From Gnetum montanum (lineage: Eukaryota > Streptophyta > Gnetopsida > Gnetales > Gnetaceae), in the NCBI GenBank assembly GCA_015680685.1, contig MNCI01025384.1, forward strand, positions 527,944-555,867: a DNA stretch of 27,924 nucleotides, read 5' to 3'. This document shows positions 17,846 to 27,513 of this stretch, one piece after another. The notes beneath the pieces were generated by a model. The model ran no database searches, was not told the origin of the DNA, and saw nothing but the letters and a program-made list of their open reading frames with translations. A program made the position numbers and the translations under genes. Position 1 is the stretch's first letter. Each line of letters begins with the position of its first letter.

Positions 17846-20100
17846 ATTTTCTTTAGCCAAATAATAAATATTATATCAGATAGCTAAACCAAGCTTTTCA
17901 CATTTACCCTGTGTACCCTTTATAACATTTATTCCCAATACATAAGTTTGTGTAAACTTTTCTTTAAAAAATTCTCTAGGAACGCATGTGGATGGGTTGT
18001 TATTCTTCCCTGCTTATTTTAATACATAGGTACCGAGACGGTGCTAACATTGTGTCAAAGGCCGGAGTCCACTGTGTCATGACAGGACTAGAAATTCAAA
18101 TTTTAATAAAATGTACTTTTTGGGCTAAAAGTGTTCGATATATTGCCTGTACATAGGTAAAGTTCATAAAAAAAAAATTTTGAAAAAGATTTCTTTAGAA
18201 AAATTCTAAACCGTATATTACGGTCTGGAGGTCATATGCAGGCACCTTGCCCGTATATTCCCAACCCAATGTTACGGTAGGATTTGAAGGCCTCTACTGA
18301 CTGCTGCTGTGGTTAGTCAAAACAAATCTCTCTAATAACGAGGTTACAGCTTTGTCCTTTTATTGTTGTTGGCTGCTTCTTTTGATATCTAACATAAATA
18401 CCTCCTGCCACTGGTTTTTTGTTTATAAAGAACCGACACATAACGACGTCTTGCCTCTTTATTAGTAACATAGACACGTTCCATTGTTACATTTCTGATT
18501 CTTGTTTTCCATTTTCTTCTACGTACAGCTTTGTGGACCCAATGATGGCTGTTTACAGCTGACTGAAACCTCAAAATTGAGCTTTACCTCCAACCAGCTG
18601 TAAAAGGAAACAAGGAAAGAAGTAAAAATTACACGGATTTATTGTTCGATTCATGTTATAGGTAGCGGATAAAAAATCCAGTAAATCCCCACTCAGCTAC
18701 TGGTTACATGATGCTAAAGTAGAATATTATTCTTATATTTTTAATCTTTGTTTTTAAAAATAATTTTAATTGAAAATATTACATAAAGGTTGCAATTTAC
18801 CTTGGTTTGTTGTACAAGTTAGATTTTTTATTCAAGTACTCACCACCTTAGCCATATCCATGTATCTTACAAATTATCTGTAATTCATTGCCATAAAGCG
18901 GTTCTCGAGACTTGGTTATCAGAAACGCGACGGATTGACAATGTTTCACAATTTTCGTTGCTGCAACGGCAAAGCATTTCAAAACGTCGTGGCTTTAAAT
19001 TCAGTGTTCAAACCATATTTGTACAGAAAGTTGAAGGGTTTGAAAGATTGCCTTGTAAAGTATAATATAAAATTCAAAAATTAACAGCATTGTAAGAAAT
19101 CAAACTGAATGAATTTTTGAACAGAACATTTTTTGTGTCTCCCATCAGTTTGGGAACTCATTGTCCATATTTTCAGGTTGTATCTATTTAAAGTAAACTT
19201 ATCTAGACAGCTTCCTTCCTTTCCCTTTGTTCCTGTTGCAGTTGCTTTGCTCCATTGCACGTTTCTGGTAACTATATCTCGAGATAAATTTACTGTGGTT
19301 GTAAAACATAAAATCTGTCGTCATTTCTTTGGTGTGTGTTAATCATGGGTTATGGTTTTTGGACTGATAATTTCTGTGCATTCAAAAGCCTATGCTGAGA
19401 TACCTGATATGTGATAGAATACACAAAATTATTGTCGTTTCTTCCGCCTATTAGCGGTGGATTATGGTTATGTGTTGGCTTTGAATTACGGTTAAGCAAG
19501 TTTTCCATTCTAAGGGCTATGTTGAGGTACCTGACATGTAACAGCATAAGATTGTGTCTAAGTTATTAACGATTGCAAGTACAAGCACCTTAATGGCCAG
19601 CTCATAACGTGATAATTACTACATTTTAGAGTTGGGTCAGTGATAAGTGAAACCAATAATGTTCTTTATGATAAAGCACTCTGACAATTATCGTCAGTTT
19701 ATTCATGTCAAGATTTCCACCGTAATCATTTCAAGTTTATCCTGCAAACTTTTGGATAGAATATCATGTCACTGATTCTTTGAAAGCGCATACTAAGCAT
19801 ATCGTCAATTTGCAGGCCTACCCACTGAAAGTTAAGCTAGGAACTCTGCAACTCAACACGTACTAGCTTGGCAGAAGTTGATAGGATGCGGTTATATCTG
19901 ATATATTTATTAAACGAAAACCTTAACATCTCTAACGTTTTTCTTTTTTTCAGAACATATAAACCAGCAGCATTTATACCAGTGCCAAATTCTCAACTCA
20001 TAATAATAAAATATTAAACATCGCAACCTTCAACATCGCTTATTCTCTGATACAACAGCACTTGAATCCATGTTAGAATTTAACTAATGAAGATACAAAA
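17846..20100. other. Low-repeat intergenic DNA downstream of the SAUR gene
   Basis: CpG dinucleotides become clearly more frequent from about 18000 than in the flanking retroelements. No convincing gene was found. An arginine-rich frame at 18574-18389 (minus) starts at TTG and has no family motif; a frame at 19133-19342 (plus) has none either. Small inverted repeats occur, such as ACCGTA/TACGGT near 18211. A diverged duplication at 19341-19550 is listed separately. The SAUR 3' UTR probably extends into the right end; a minus-strand AATAAA lies at about 19910-19904. Confidence 0.5.
19341..19550. repeat. Diverged tandem duplication, about 127-bp offset
   Basis: The block at 19379-19424 (CATTCAAAAGCCTATGCTGA, then TACCTGATATGT) reappears at 19506-19550 as CATTCTAAGGGCTATGTTGA, then TACCTGACATGT. 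Weaker similarity extends upstream (TTATGGTTTTT against TTATGGTTATG). It is about 75-80% similar by eye. No coding meaning is seen. Confidence 0.55.
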
Positions 20101-20233
20101 CAAAGAATAAAATAAGCAAATCTGTTCACATAATAATGCATAACTTCCTGGCTAAAAAGTTAAAACGGCATAGTCGGGACTTGGGAGTTAGAAAAACATA
20201 ATATTTGCGCTGCTGGAAACTGCAGTAATCAAA

Positions 20234-20677
20234 TCAATGGCAGTGCTTAAGAATCCTAAGTACAAGTTGGAAGAAACTGCCATGGTTACTTCTGTAACAG
20301 CTCTTCTTTCTTCTCCTCTCCAGCATTTCAGTGAGATCTTGGAAATCCACTTCACTACAGGGGAGGACGAGACCTCGGCCATGATCGTAGCCGAACTCAT
20401 CGGCTGCTTTGCTCAGCAGATCCTTGAACAAATCATGGTTAAGGTAAGTTGCAGGAATCACGAATCTAAATCTCTGAGTTCCAACATAAACCGGACAATG
20501 CCCTCTGGGCACATCTCCGGGCAATGATTTCTCCGTGGCCACAGAATCCGATTTCTTCATCCTCAGGTACCCATTTCTGCGTCGAAAGACCGATGATCTG
20601 AGCAGCCTGACCAGACCTTTCAAGATCTCCCTGGTAACCATGACACAGGCGATTGCTCTGGGTCTGGCCACGGCCAT
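20234..20677 (-). CDS. SAUR-like auxin-responsive protein, intact, intronless
   Basis: SAUR proteins are small, auxin-induced regulators. Many bind and inhibit PP2C.D phosphatases at the plasma membrane, keeping H+-ATPases active and promoting cell expansion (family knowledge). The 147-residue frame is uninterrupted and single-exon, as usual for SAURs. The start is ATG at 20677 in the good context GCCATGGCC; the frame is open seven codons further upstream, but only from a TTG. Residues 1-50 are basic (RSSVFRRRNGYLRMKK). The SAUR domain spans about 53-119: DVPRGHCPVYVG, RFRFVIPATYLNHDLFKDLL, ADEFGYDHGRGLVLPC and DFQDLTEML. A basic/Cys/His tail (RRRKKSCYRS...LKHCH) follows. Length is within the usual 80-180 range. 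It is the only intact gene here, lies in CpG-retaining DNA, and has no SAUR cluster partner in the window. Confidence 0.95.
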   Translation of the reverse strand: MAVARPRAIACVMVTREILKGLVRLLRSSVFRRRNGYLRMKKSDSVATEKSLPGDVPRGHCPVYVGTQRFRFVIPATYLNHDLFKDLLSKAADEFGYDHGRGLVLPCSEVDFQDLTEMLERRRKKSCYRSNHGSFFQLVLRILKHCH

Positions 20678-20760
20678 GGCTGAAACTCTCTTTTGCAATT
20701 GCCTGTAACTGCAAAAGCTTGTTAATGCCTGCTGCTGAGCAAATCATGGGCTTGTAAGCC

Positions 20761-20768
20761 TTTAAATA
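20761..20768 (-). promoter_or_regulatory. TATA-like box of the SAUR gene
   Basis: The minus strand reads TATTTAAAGG, 84 bp upstream of the ATG. With normal spacing, transcription would start near 20735, giving a 5' UTR of about 60 bases, short as typical for SAUR genes. No other TATA-like match in the 200 bp upstream is as well placed. Confidence 0.5.
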
Positions 20769-20868
20769 TTGAAAATGGCCACCAAAATAAATGTTGATGG
20801 TCTGTGTTGCGATCATGGCTGGTGGGTCTTGCTCATCACAATCCATGTGGCCCGGGCACATGCGTCTG

Positions 20869-21270
20869 GCTGAATTGTCGTAGTGGACAACAGGTCAAGA
20901 TCATGAATGGTTTACACGTGAAATTGTTCAGAGTGTTGGCCACCCAGTGATCTGTAACATTGGTGCTGGATTACAGCACCGCAACGTCTGCGGTGGAAAA
21001 TTGGCAAGCACAGCATGATCCGGAACGCATTTGGGTAACAACAAGATCTGACCACTCTGAGCACAATGTCGATTCATCGCATTTTTCTTAAAAGATGGAT
21101 AGAATAATGTATTTCTCTGTATTTATCGCTCTGGATCATTCGTTGACTGCGGAACACGGGGGCTATAAGGTCCGAGATTTTAGAGACAGAGCTTGACTGA
21201 ATCTGGTCAAGGTAGACGAACCCGTTTTGTTGTGTTTTGTTTTTCTAGGCCGTACATAATGCAGTTTGTT
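20869..21270 (-). promoter_or_regulatory. SAUR upstream region with a candidate auxin-response element
   Basis: This gene-free stretch retains CpG. A canonical AuxRE TGTCTC lies on the minus strand at 21188-21183, about 510 bp upstream of the ATG, and another on the plus strand at 21329-21334. TGTCTC is the classical ARF-binding hexamer, but a 6-mer is expected by chance every few kb, so this is weak. A perfect 7-bp inverted repeat GGTGCTG/CAGCACC is at 20962-20980. Similarity to repeats begins beyond about 21280. Confidence 0.3.
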
Positions 21271-21279
21271 AATAAATCC

Positions 21280-21690
21280 TTGGGAAATTAAATCAGATTG
21301 TTACTGGGTCCATTTTCCTTCGTGAGTTGTCTCCTTCAGCAACAAATACACTCAGCAATAAGATTAAGTTACCATTCACCCTTATAGCTTGGTATTCTTC
21401 ACTGAAATTGAATTTGTAATTTAAAAGTTATTAAATTAAGAGTCTAACCACTAGGTTAACACCTTCTTGTTAAGTCACAACTTTAATTCCAACAGCTATG
21501 CTAATAGATAAATTAACATTCACCATAAGATTAGTTTATACACTGCAAAATCAATTACACAATGATGTTGGATAGGTTAACTGAAATAACACAGAATGAA
21601 CATAGTAGAGCAAAATAAAAAGTTTGCTTATTTTCTTACTTTTCTATGCCAAACGAATTTGTGAGTATTTATTACAAAGGTTGCAAATAC
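21280..21690 (-). other. AT-rich segment downstream of the copia remnant
   Basis: By position it could contain the 3' untranslated part and LTR of the copia element. The minus-strand sequence GCTGTTGGAATTAAAG near 21505 resembles a typical copia LTR start (TGTTGGAAT). No partner LTR was found in the window, so this is not established. Confidence 0.3.
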
Positions 21691-22870
21691 AAACCAATTA
21701 TCAACTTTTTGAAATATTTAACACTCAAAGGCTTAGCAAACCATCAACAAGTTAATCATTTTTATTAATATAGGTTAGGGAAATGAATCCTTTAACAAAT
21801 GCATGATAGATATAATGCACTATGATCTTAATAAGCTTGGTTCTTTCATAGGGTCCTAAAATTTTAATCATTTTGATTCCACTTTGTATGTCACAACACA
21901 TGGAGATTGGTAAAGAAATGTTTTTCTTAAGATTGTTAAATAATTAATGAAACTACTTCAACTGAGTGACAAGATTAACTACGCCTCTATATATTGATTC
22001 TATAGAAGATAATGAGATTTCCATTTGTTTTATAAATCACCATAAAATTACATTACTATGGTGTTTAATAAGTAACTCTGTTGTTAAACACCATGAGGTT
22101 ATATCTCCAATGTAATTTGCTACAAGATCAAGCTTGGAGGAACAATTATAGATTAGGCCATAATCAATCATAGTCTTCAAGTACTTAATATACACATGAC
22201 TAATGTTAACTAAATTTTTATTAGCTTTTGGCTAGACTAAGACAACATAGTAACATAATAGGAGATATTTGGTCTTATATTGCTTAAATAAATTAATTTA
22301 CCAATCAATCTCTTATACATCATGAGACTAGGGATTAGTTTTGAATAATCAATATGTGGGACACTATCTGGATGCAATAGTACTAATCTTTATTTATATT
22401 CTAGATTACTATATTCTTTTAGTAAATTTAAAACATACTTTTCATGTATTATTTATATTTGGTTTGGTGACATATGAATCTCAAAAGCCAGAAAGTAATT
22501 GAGTATGCCTAGGTCTAATATTTTAAATTTTTTTTCAATTAATTTTTAACATATTGAATCAATTGAGCATTCTTCTTGGTTCTAACATTATCATTATCAT
22601 TAAATAATATTATCACTGCTCTCTATGAGTCATTTTTTTTCATAACATAAAAATAGACATCTACATTTGATCATTTTAGCCACATCTTATGTATAAGCTC
22701 ATTAAAATTTATATATCATTCATGGAGAGCTTGCTTTAACTCAAAAAGGGATTTAATTAATCTACAAACATGAAAAGAAAACATACAGTCCACAAAGCCT
22801 TCTATTGATATATAAAGATTTCTTCTTATATATCTCCATTTTAAAATGCAAATTTAACATTATACTCAAA
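21690..22870 (-). pseudogene. Ty1/copia reverse transcriptase-RNase H remnant
   Basis: Too many stops to give a long open frame, but frames pieced by eye on the minus strand show copia order. VKFAF.NGDI.EEI (about 22860, the LDVKTAFLNGDLEE motif) comes first, then EGFVDCMFSFHVCRLIKSLF with LKQALHE. Next are SNVDVYFYVMKKND, and VIILFNDNDN where YVDD is expected (both catalytic Asp positions damaged). HEKYVLNLLKEY, HPDSVP, YKRLIGKLIYLSNIRPNISY (about 22315-22250), then EISLSSIESIYRGVVNLVTQ (22020-21960) and YERTKLIKIIVHYIY (about 21835) follow. The last two are copia RNase H motifs. Integrase and gag are not seen upstream; the third LTR element begins about 300 bp away. Confidence 0.82.
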
Positions 22871-23173
22871 TAATTTAATTTATTTATGTTGTTTTTAGAA
22901 GTCAGAAGATAGAATTGGCTAATTGTGGTTTATGCTTATTTGCATCTTAAATAAGCATTGATAATGCCAATTTTATTGACGTTATAGGAGTAATAGAGGA
23001 ATTTAAGGTACTTCTTCTACCAAGGTGCAAAGTGTCCAAAAGTGACTTTTTGAGGGAGAAGGTATAAAATATTTTAGGAAGTTTGATAGGGTGAAGATTT
23101 TGTATGATCTAGGCTTAAAGCATCCCTACCCTAGTGCAATAGAGTGTGTAGACTTAATCAAGAGTTATTCAGC
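22871..23173. other. Short unassigned segment with a hairpin
   Basis: A perfect 10-bp inverted repeat, ATGCTTATTT/AAATAAGCAT with a 7-base loop, is at 22932-22958. No gene is seen. By position it could be the upstream part of the copia remnant, but I could not align it to the expected pol segment. Confidence 0.35.
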
Positions 23174-24086
23174 TGATGAGCAGTGGAGTAATCCAACACC
23201 CAACCATACAACATATGAGTGTTCACATGCAACCTAGTCAAATTCTATGGACAAGGCAATGTATTTATGCTAGTAATTAGTTTGAGTTTGTGATCATTGT
23301 CTTCCCATGTGAGCTAGTAAAATCAATGTGTATGGTTTAACTCACAGTGACGTGTATGATAACTAATGTTGCTTTGGCCATTTTACTCCTAGTAAATAGA
23401 AGGTAAATGAAAGTGGTTTCTAAGTCTAAGTAAACAACAAATGAATCTAGTCTAGCCTAGGCAATGGACATCCATTCCTAACTCTTTGCACACTTCTTGA
23501 ACTTATGTAATCGTTACTAGGATTACCAAGTATCTCGCTACTGGGAAAACCAATAGATAATACTACTAGGTTACTAAATGATCACACTTTATGCTTAGAA
23601 TCAGTCGTATCCATTCTTCTTAACAATAGTAAAAGTAAAGGTCATGGGAAAGTAAATGAGTAACTAGGGAAACACTAAATGTTATACTAAGTCAAAATAG
23701 TAAACATTAGTCTAAGTAAATGGTAAAGAAATCTAAGTGATGCTGCAATGATGCAAAGTAATCTCAATCTTTATTCCAGTCATGAAATGTGTCCAAGTAC
23801 ATTCCACTCAAATAAAGACTCTATTCAATCACTTAACATCACATTGTGGGCATACACTACTAAGTGCTAAGTACTAGAATTAAGAAAACAAACTGACAGA
23901 ATTTCGCTAAGGTTGAAATGAAACTATTATTGGATCGTGCACCTAAATGTCATATTTGTAGGCCTACACATGTCCATGATATCAGATATCTAACATCGTA
24001 TCTTATGCCTTGATATCAAGGATCTGATATTGCAACTCCAATATCAGATACCCAATATGGCATTCAATAAAAAATGCAACTTATGA
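23174..24086 (-). repeat. 3' LTR of the ORF3 element (913 bp)
   Basis: Starts TGATGAGCAGTGGAG in plus coordinates, aligning with TGATGAGTGGCGAG at 27514. It ends at 24086 just before the polypurine tract; the expected CA end appears mutated to GA. On the minus strand it contains GGAATAAAGATT (about 23775, polyadenylation-type signal), a TATA box decayed to TACAAATA (23960-23953) and GATATC motifs. Confidence 0.82.
23953..24059 (-). promoter_or_regulatory. LTR promoter region with the longest GATATC array
   Basis: Motifs start at 23978, 23985, 24012, 24026, 24040 and 24054; the last four are spaced exactly 14 bp. The TATA position (23960-23953 on the minus strand) reads TACAAATA, one step from TATAAATA, after the same GTAGGCC block as in the nested element. 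Confidence 0.5.
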
Positions 24087-24101
24087 TACCCCCACGACTA
24101 A
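24087..24101 (-). other. Terminal polypurine tract of the ORF3 element
   Basis: The minus strand reads TTAGTCGTGGGGGTA, identical over this stretch to the nested element's tract at 10627-10641, although the elements differ greatly elsewhere. Confidence 0.8.
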
Positions 24102-24299
24102 CTGAAAACTTATTCTGAAGTTAAAACAAAATGGGGATGGAGCTCCTTATAAAATTGGAAGGTAGGTTTTCATGACACTGACTACTATGTACATGAATCT
24201 TAAATGTCACAATGGTGTTTATAAAAATGACACAAAACATGACATGACAACTTTAACAAAAAAAATTTGGTGAAGCTTAATGTTGCCTAATGTAGTTCC

Positions 24300-26962
24300 A
24301 AGTGGTAGTGGCTCCTCCATCGATTACTTCCCCTTGTCATCAGGCTTCTAAAATCTATATCGATTTAAAAGCACTTGAAGCTTCTCCTCTTCCATTCTTG
24401 AGTCATGTACTATCCATGCTTGTTGTGCAACATGTGATGGATCAAGTACATCCCATGGGCATGGCAGCTACAAAAACATATGATTTTCCTTGACAAACCA
24501 AGCTGCGAACTACCTCCTCTCATCTTCAAACACTCTAGCCTTTTATCGTAGTTCATGGCAATCAGTCAATCTTCTGGTCAAGTTTGCTACTACATTGTTT
24601 TACCCTTGGTAGCTAGCCTTCACTACTTCTAGTTTAGAGTTTTCCACTTGGAGTTTCTACAAAGCATATTTATGATTTACAAACTCTTTTTCATATAGAG
24701 CATATGTGGCCACTACTTGTTATTCTAGTTCAATCCTAGGTATGCCTGCTATCAACATGGCCAAGTTAGTGTAATGAAGGTTAGTTATCCCCATCTACTC
24801 TTTCGAATCTTCAATCTACAAGTCTTTGTTTTTCACTTTTGCTTGGTGGACAAGGGCATAACTGTCCAAAATGGATTGCTAGTCAGGATTTTATGCTAAG
24901 ATGGTGCTAATTCTAGCTTTGGCCATTTGAATCTCTTTCTCATTGATTTTCTTGTACATGCCCACCTAATCATGAAAGCATTCCTTGAGTCTTTCATGTG
25001 TCTTTATCTCATTTTGCCATGTGCTAATTTCAATAGTTGACTTTTAACGAATGGTGTGTACATCCTTCATTGAGAGGGTTCTATTTTCTCTTACAAGGTG
25101 GCTCATGTCTTAGTTGACCCTCACCAATTGTTCACTTAACTAGTGGATGCTCTCCTCCAAAATGTTTTTCTGCTTTTCAACAGTGATCAACCTCATGTTA
25201 TCAGCAATAAGTTGTTTATTTTCCTCTTGTATGGCAGTAAGTGCCTTGACATGTGCATATGTTTGTGCTTTAGTTACTGAGGCATTCCATACCACCTTAT
25301 CCTTCTCTATTGCCATCTATTTATTCTACTCAATCAAGTAATTTATACGCTCTATCCTAAACTACTTTATCTGGTCAGGTGCAATAAATTGTGTGGGATC
25401 TCTTCATTCACATCTCAGGGTTATGAGCTCTTCTTGTAATCTTAGAATTTCATTTTCTATATGCTCTACCCTTGTTTTTGCCATGACTAGTTTTTCTTTG
25501 GTAGTAATGAGCTCAAACTATACTATAGTAATATCACTAGGGATGTCAAAAATTGTTGTCATGACTTGTCTAGTATGCAGTAGTCTATCGAGCACATCCT
25601 CATGATTAGTAGGAGTTATCGAGGTTTCGGCTAACATTTGAGCATCTCTAGCTCCAATGTGATTAGTGATCACCTCTACTTCTCTCATTACATTACCACT
25701 ACCATGGCTCCCTCTTTGGTCTCAAGCACCACTTGGAATGATGTAGCATTCCCAAAGATCTATTGTAATCATTGAACCTCTCCTCCTGACTGTAGTGAAT
25801 TCTATCCACTTTCTAGATCTACTGAAACTATGGGTTGGATGGCACTGTCAATAACTCTGTAAAGATTGGCCTCCTTCCTTATTTCCCAACTAATGGTTTC
25901 TAGAATCTATTGCAAATGACTCATCAATGGTCTATAATCTTACGATGGTGGTGGTGGAACTTGCTGTTGTTGCTCTTGTTTTTGTTGGTGTTGTTGCTCT
26001 TGTTGTTGTTGTTGTTGCTCTTACTCTTGTTCTTCACCCTGATCTTTTTTGGGTGGTGTTGGTTTAAGTAATTTAGCATATGAAGCATGTTGGGCTCTCT
26101 TGGGAATGTCATTCGTGTGTCCCAGGATTTTGGCTTGCATGCATAGCTTTCTAATAAGGAAGGGAAATGGAAGTGTTGGCTTCCCTACCTTTCTTTCTTC
26201 AAATCACCTTTGTATTTCCATAAAGTAGATTTGTGCAAGGTTGGCATTATATTTTTCCATTAGGATTGCACTTCCTCTAGCTGCATAAGTGGATAGTGGA
26301 TTGAGTCCTTTTGTTGGGAGCAAGTGATAAGTGCCAATTTTAAAGTAGGTTTTTTCTTCCAAAGTTAGCTCATTATAGCCCTTATCTTCTTTTCCATATG
26401 CATGTTTCAGCCATAGTTTTCTAGTTTTAGGATCTAATCGGGTGGATAGATGTACTAACTTTGCCCCTTCATTGGGCATATTCAAAGCTTTTGCAATTAC
26501 CTTGATGGAGAATGAAACTAAGACTCCTGCAATGTTAACTATGGTACCCTCTTCCTTATTGTGCCAGAACCGGTAGGTTTCCACAAGCTACCATTCACCA
26601 CTATAAGATAGAATAGGTCATAATGGTAACACCTTAAGTTGTGTCTTTACTACTTCTAGCATAAATTCCATGAACGAGCCAAAGTTCATCTCCACAATGA
26701 CCGTGGTTAGGATGGATCTTTCTTGATTAACTTAGAGGTAGTCTTGTGACAACGTGAGGCATTATCCTTGCATTGGTGGTTCTTCTGCCCCTCCTTGGGC
26801 TGATCATCTTGTAGCAAGAGTTGCTTGATGAATGCTAAATGATTGGGCTTCCTACTCCTCATGTTCTGGTTCTTCTCCTCTAATTTGGCCTCTACCTTGG
26901 CCTCTTGGTCGTTTGCTTGCACCTTGTGAGGGTCCTCCTTGTGCTCCTCTCTTTGAGGCCAT
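24300..26962 (-). pseudogene. ORF3: long coiled-coil protein of an LTR element, broken
   Basis: ATG at 26962 follows ATGATTACAG, an acceptor-like end. In order: a basic start (MASKRGAQGGPSQGASKRPR), EAQSFSIHQ, and a globular block open at 26584-26204 in the same frame (VETYRFWHNKEEGTIVNIAG, VSFSIKVIAKALNMP, FKIGTYHLLPTKGLNPLSTY). A Lys/Pro stretch, poly-Gln (about 26020-25960) and PPPP follow. After a frameshift near 25700 comes a long heptad-rich region (KEKLVMAKTRVEHIENEILR, NKQLIADNMRLITVEKQKNI, RENRTLSMKDV, NEKEIQMAKARISTI) to about 24850. The C-terminus reads AWFVKENHMF, LPCPWDV, EEEKLQVLL, SMEEPLPLGTT. The ancestor had perhaps 850-890 residues. It is not gag or pol. The globular block weakly recalls plant mobile-element-associated domains (uncertain). 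Function unknown. Confidence 0.72.
25955..26035 (-). repeat. CAA/CAG triplet repeat coding poly-Gln in ORF3
   Basis: An imperfect CAA/CAG/GAG run encodes a Gln/Glu-rich segment followed by four Pro codons in the ORF3 frame. In another frame the same run gives poly-Asn, an artefact. Confidence 0.75.
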
Positions 26963-27325
26963 CTGTAATCATTAAGGAATTGGAAATCATTATAAGGTGT
27001 TCTCTAATTTTCATAACTCTCTTCCTTTCTCATACTTTTAGTTAGATCAAGTTCTTGGTTGTTAGGATTGTAAAGTTAGAATTTTTTTTGTAAAAGGTTA
27101 CCCCATGAGTGTTAATTTCCTTATAACTACTCACAATTATCTATTTGACTCTTAGTTATGGCTCATTATGATTGGTTATGATTCCTTAAGAGTATTATTT
27201 AAGTGTTTTGGCTTCCTCATGATTAGTTCTTATTAATAACTTTCAAATTTCACTTCATACTTATCCTTAAAGTACCTTTCATGTGTTAGAAATTTTCAAA
27301 AAATTGGCTTAGACTTTCCTCATTA
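26963..27325 (-). other. Region between the internal tract and the ORF3 start
   Basis: About 360 bp, T/A-rich, no reading frame with motifs. The last bases before the ATG (CCTTAATGATTACAG on the minus strand) look like a branch point and 3' splice site, paralleling 9940-9996 in the nested element. Confidence 0.4.
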
Positions 27326-27343
27326 GCACCCCCCACAACTAAG
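27326..27343 (-). other. Internal polypurine-like tract of the ORF3 element
   Basis: The minus strand reads CTTAGTTGTGGGGGGTGC, close to the internal tract of the gypsy element (2452-2438) and to the terminal tracts. It lies about 170 bp from the LTR, so almost everything that should precede it (gag-pol) is absent. Confidence 0.55.
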
Positions 27344-27513
27344 ATGAGCACTTCATGATCAAAGAGGTTTAAAAAACACAAAAATCAAAGCGATAATGAT
27401 CAAGTTATGGCTTGGGAAAGCTAGGAGGTCAAAGATCATATCAAAGAAGAAAATTGAAAAAATTTCCCTTGTGTGCAAATGAAATTGATGGAAATTTTGG
27501 TGAAGTCCCCACA

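Noticed and set aside
18389-18574. Arg-rich 61-codon frame on the minus strand
   Set aside because: Starts at TTG, lacks motifs, and has no promoter or similarity visible.
19200-19280. A 26-base micro-exon between a CAG acceptor (about 19240) and a GTAACT donor
   Set aside because: No neighbouring coding exon or conserved protein; splice-like words are frequent in T-rich DNA.
20678-20698. Extending the SAUR protein seven codons upstream
   Set aside because: That start would be TTG. The ATG at 20677 has a good plant context and gives a normal SAUR N-terminus.
20466-20861. 131-codon open frame on the minus strand over the SAUR gene
   Set aside because: Overlaps the SAUR CDS in another frame, has no family motif and is a shadow. 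The plus-strand frame at 20237-20527 is rejected for the same reason.
22932-22958. Perfect 10-bp hairpin as a terminator or small RNA gene
   Set aside because: AT-rich, isolated, no conserved partner; probably chance in AT-rich DNA.
25924-26112. Poly-Asn/His frame on the minus strand
   Set aside because: Out-of-frame translation of the poly-Gln repeat; the ORF3 frame gives Gln and Pro.
26707-26922. 71-codon Lys/Gln-rich frame on the minus strand
   Set aside because: Shadow of the ORF3 N-terminus, which is in another frame and is supported by similarity to 9997-10150.
27496-27512. tRNA-Asp-type PBS next to the right-hand LTR
   Set aside because: Only about 9 of 17 positions match even after allowing offset; not distinguishable from chance.
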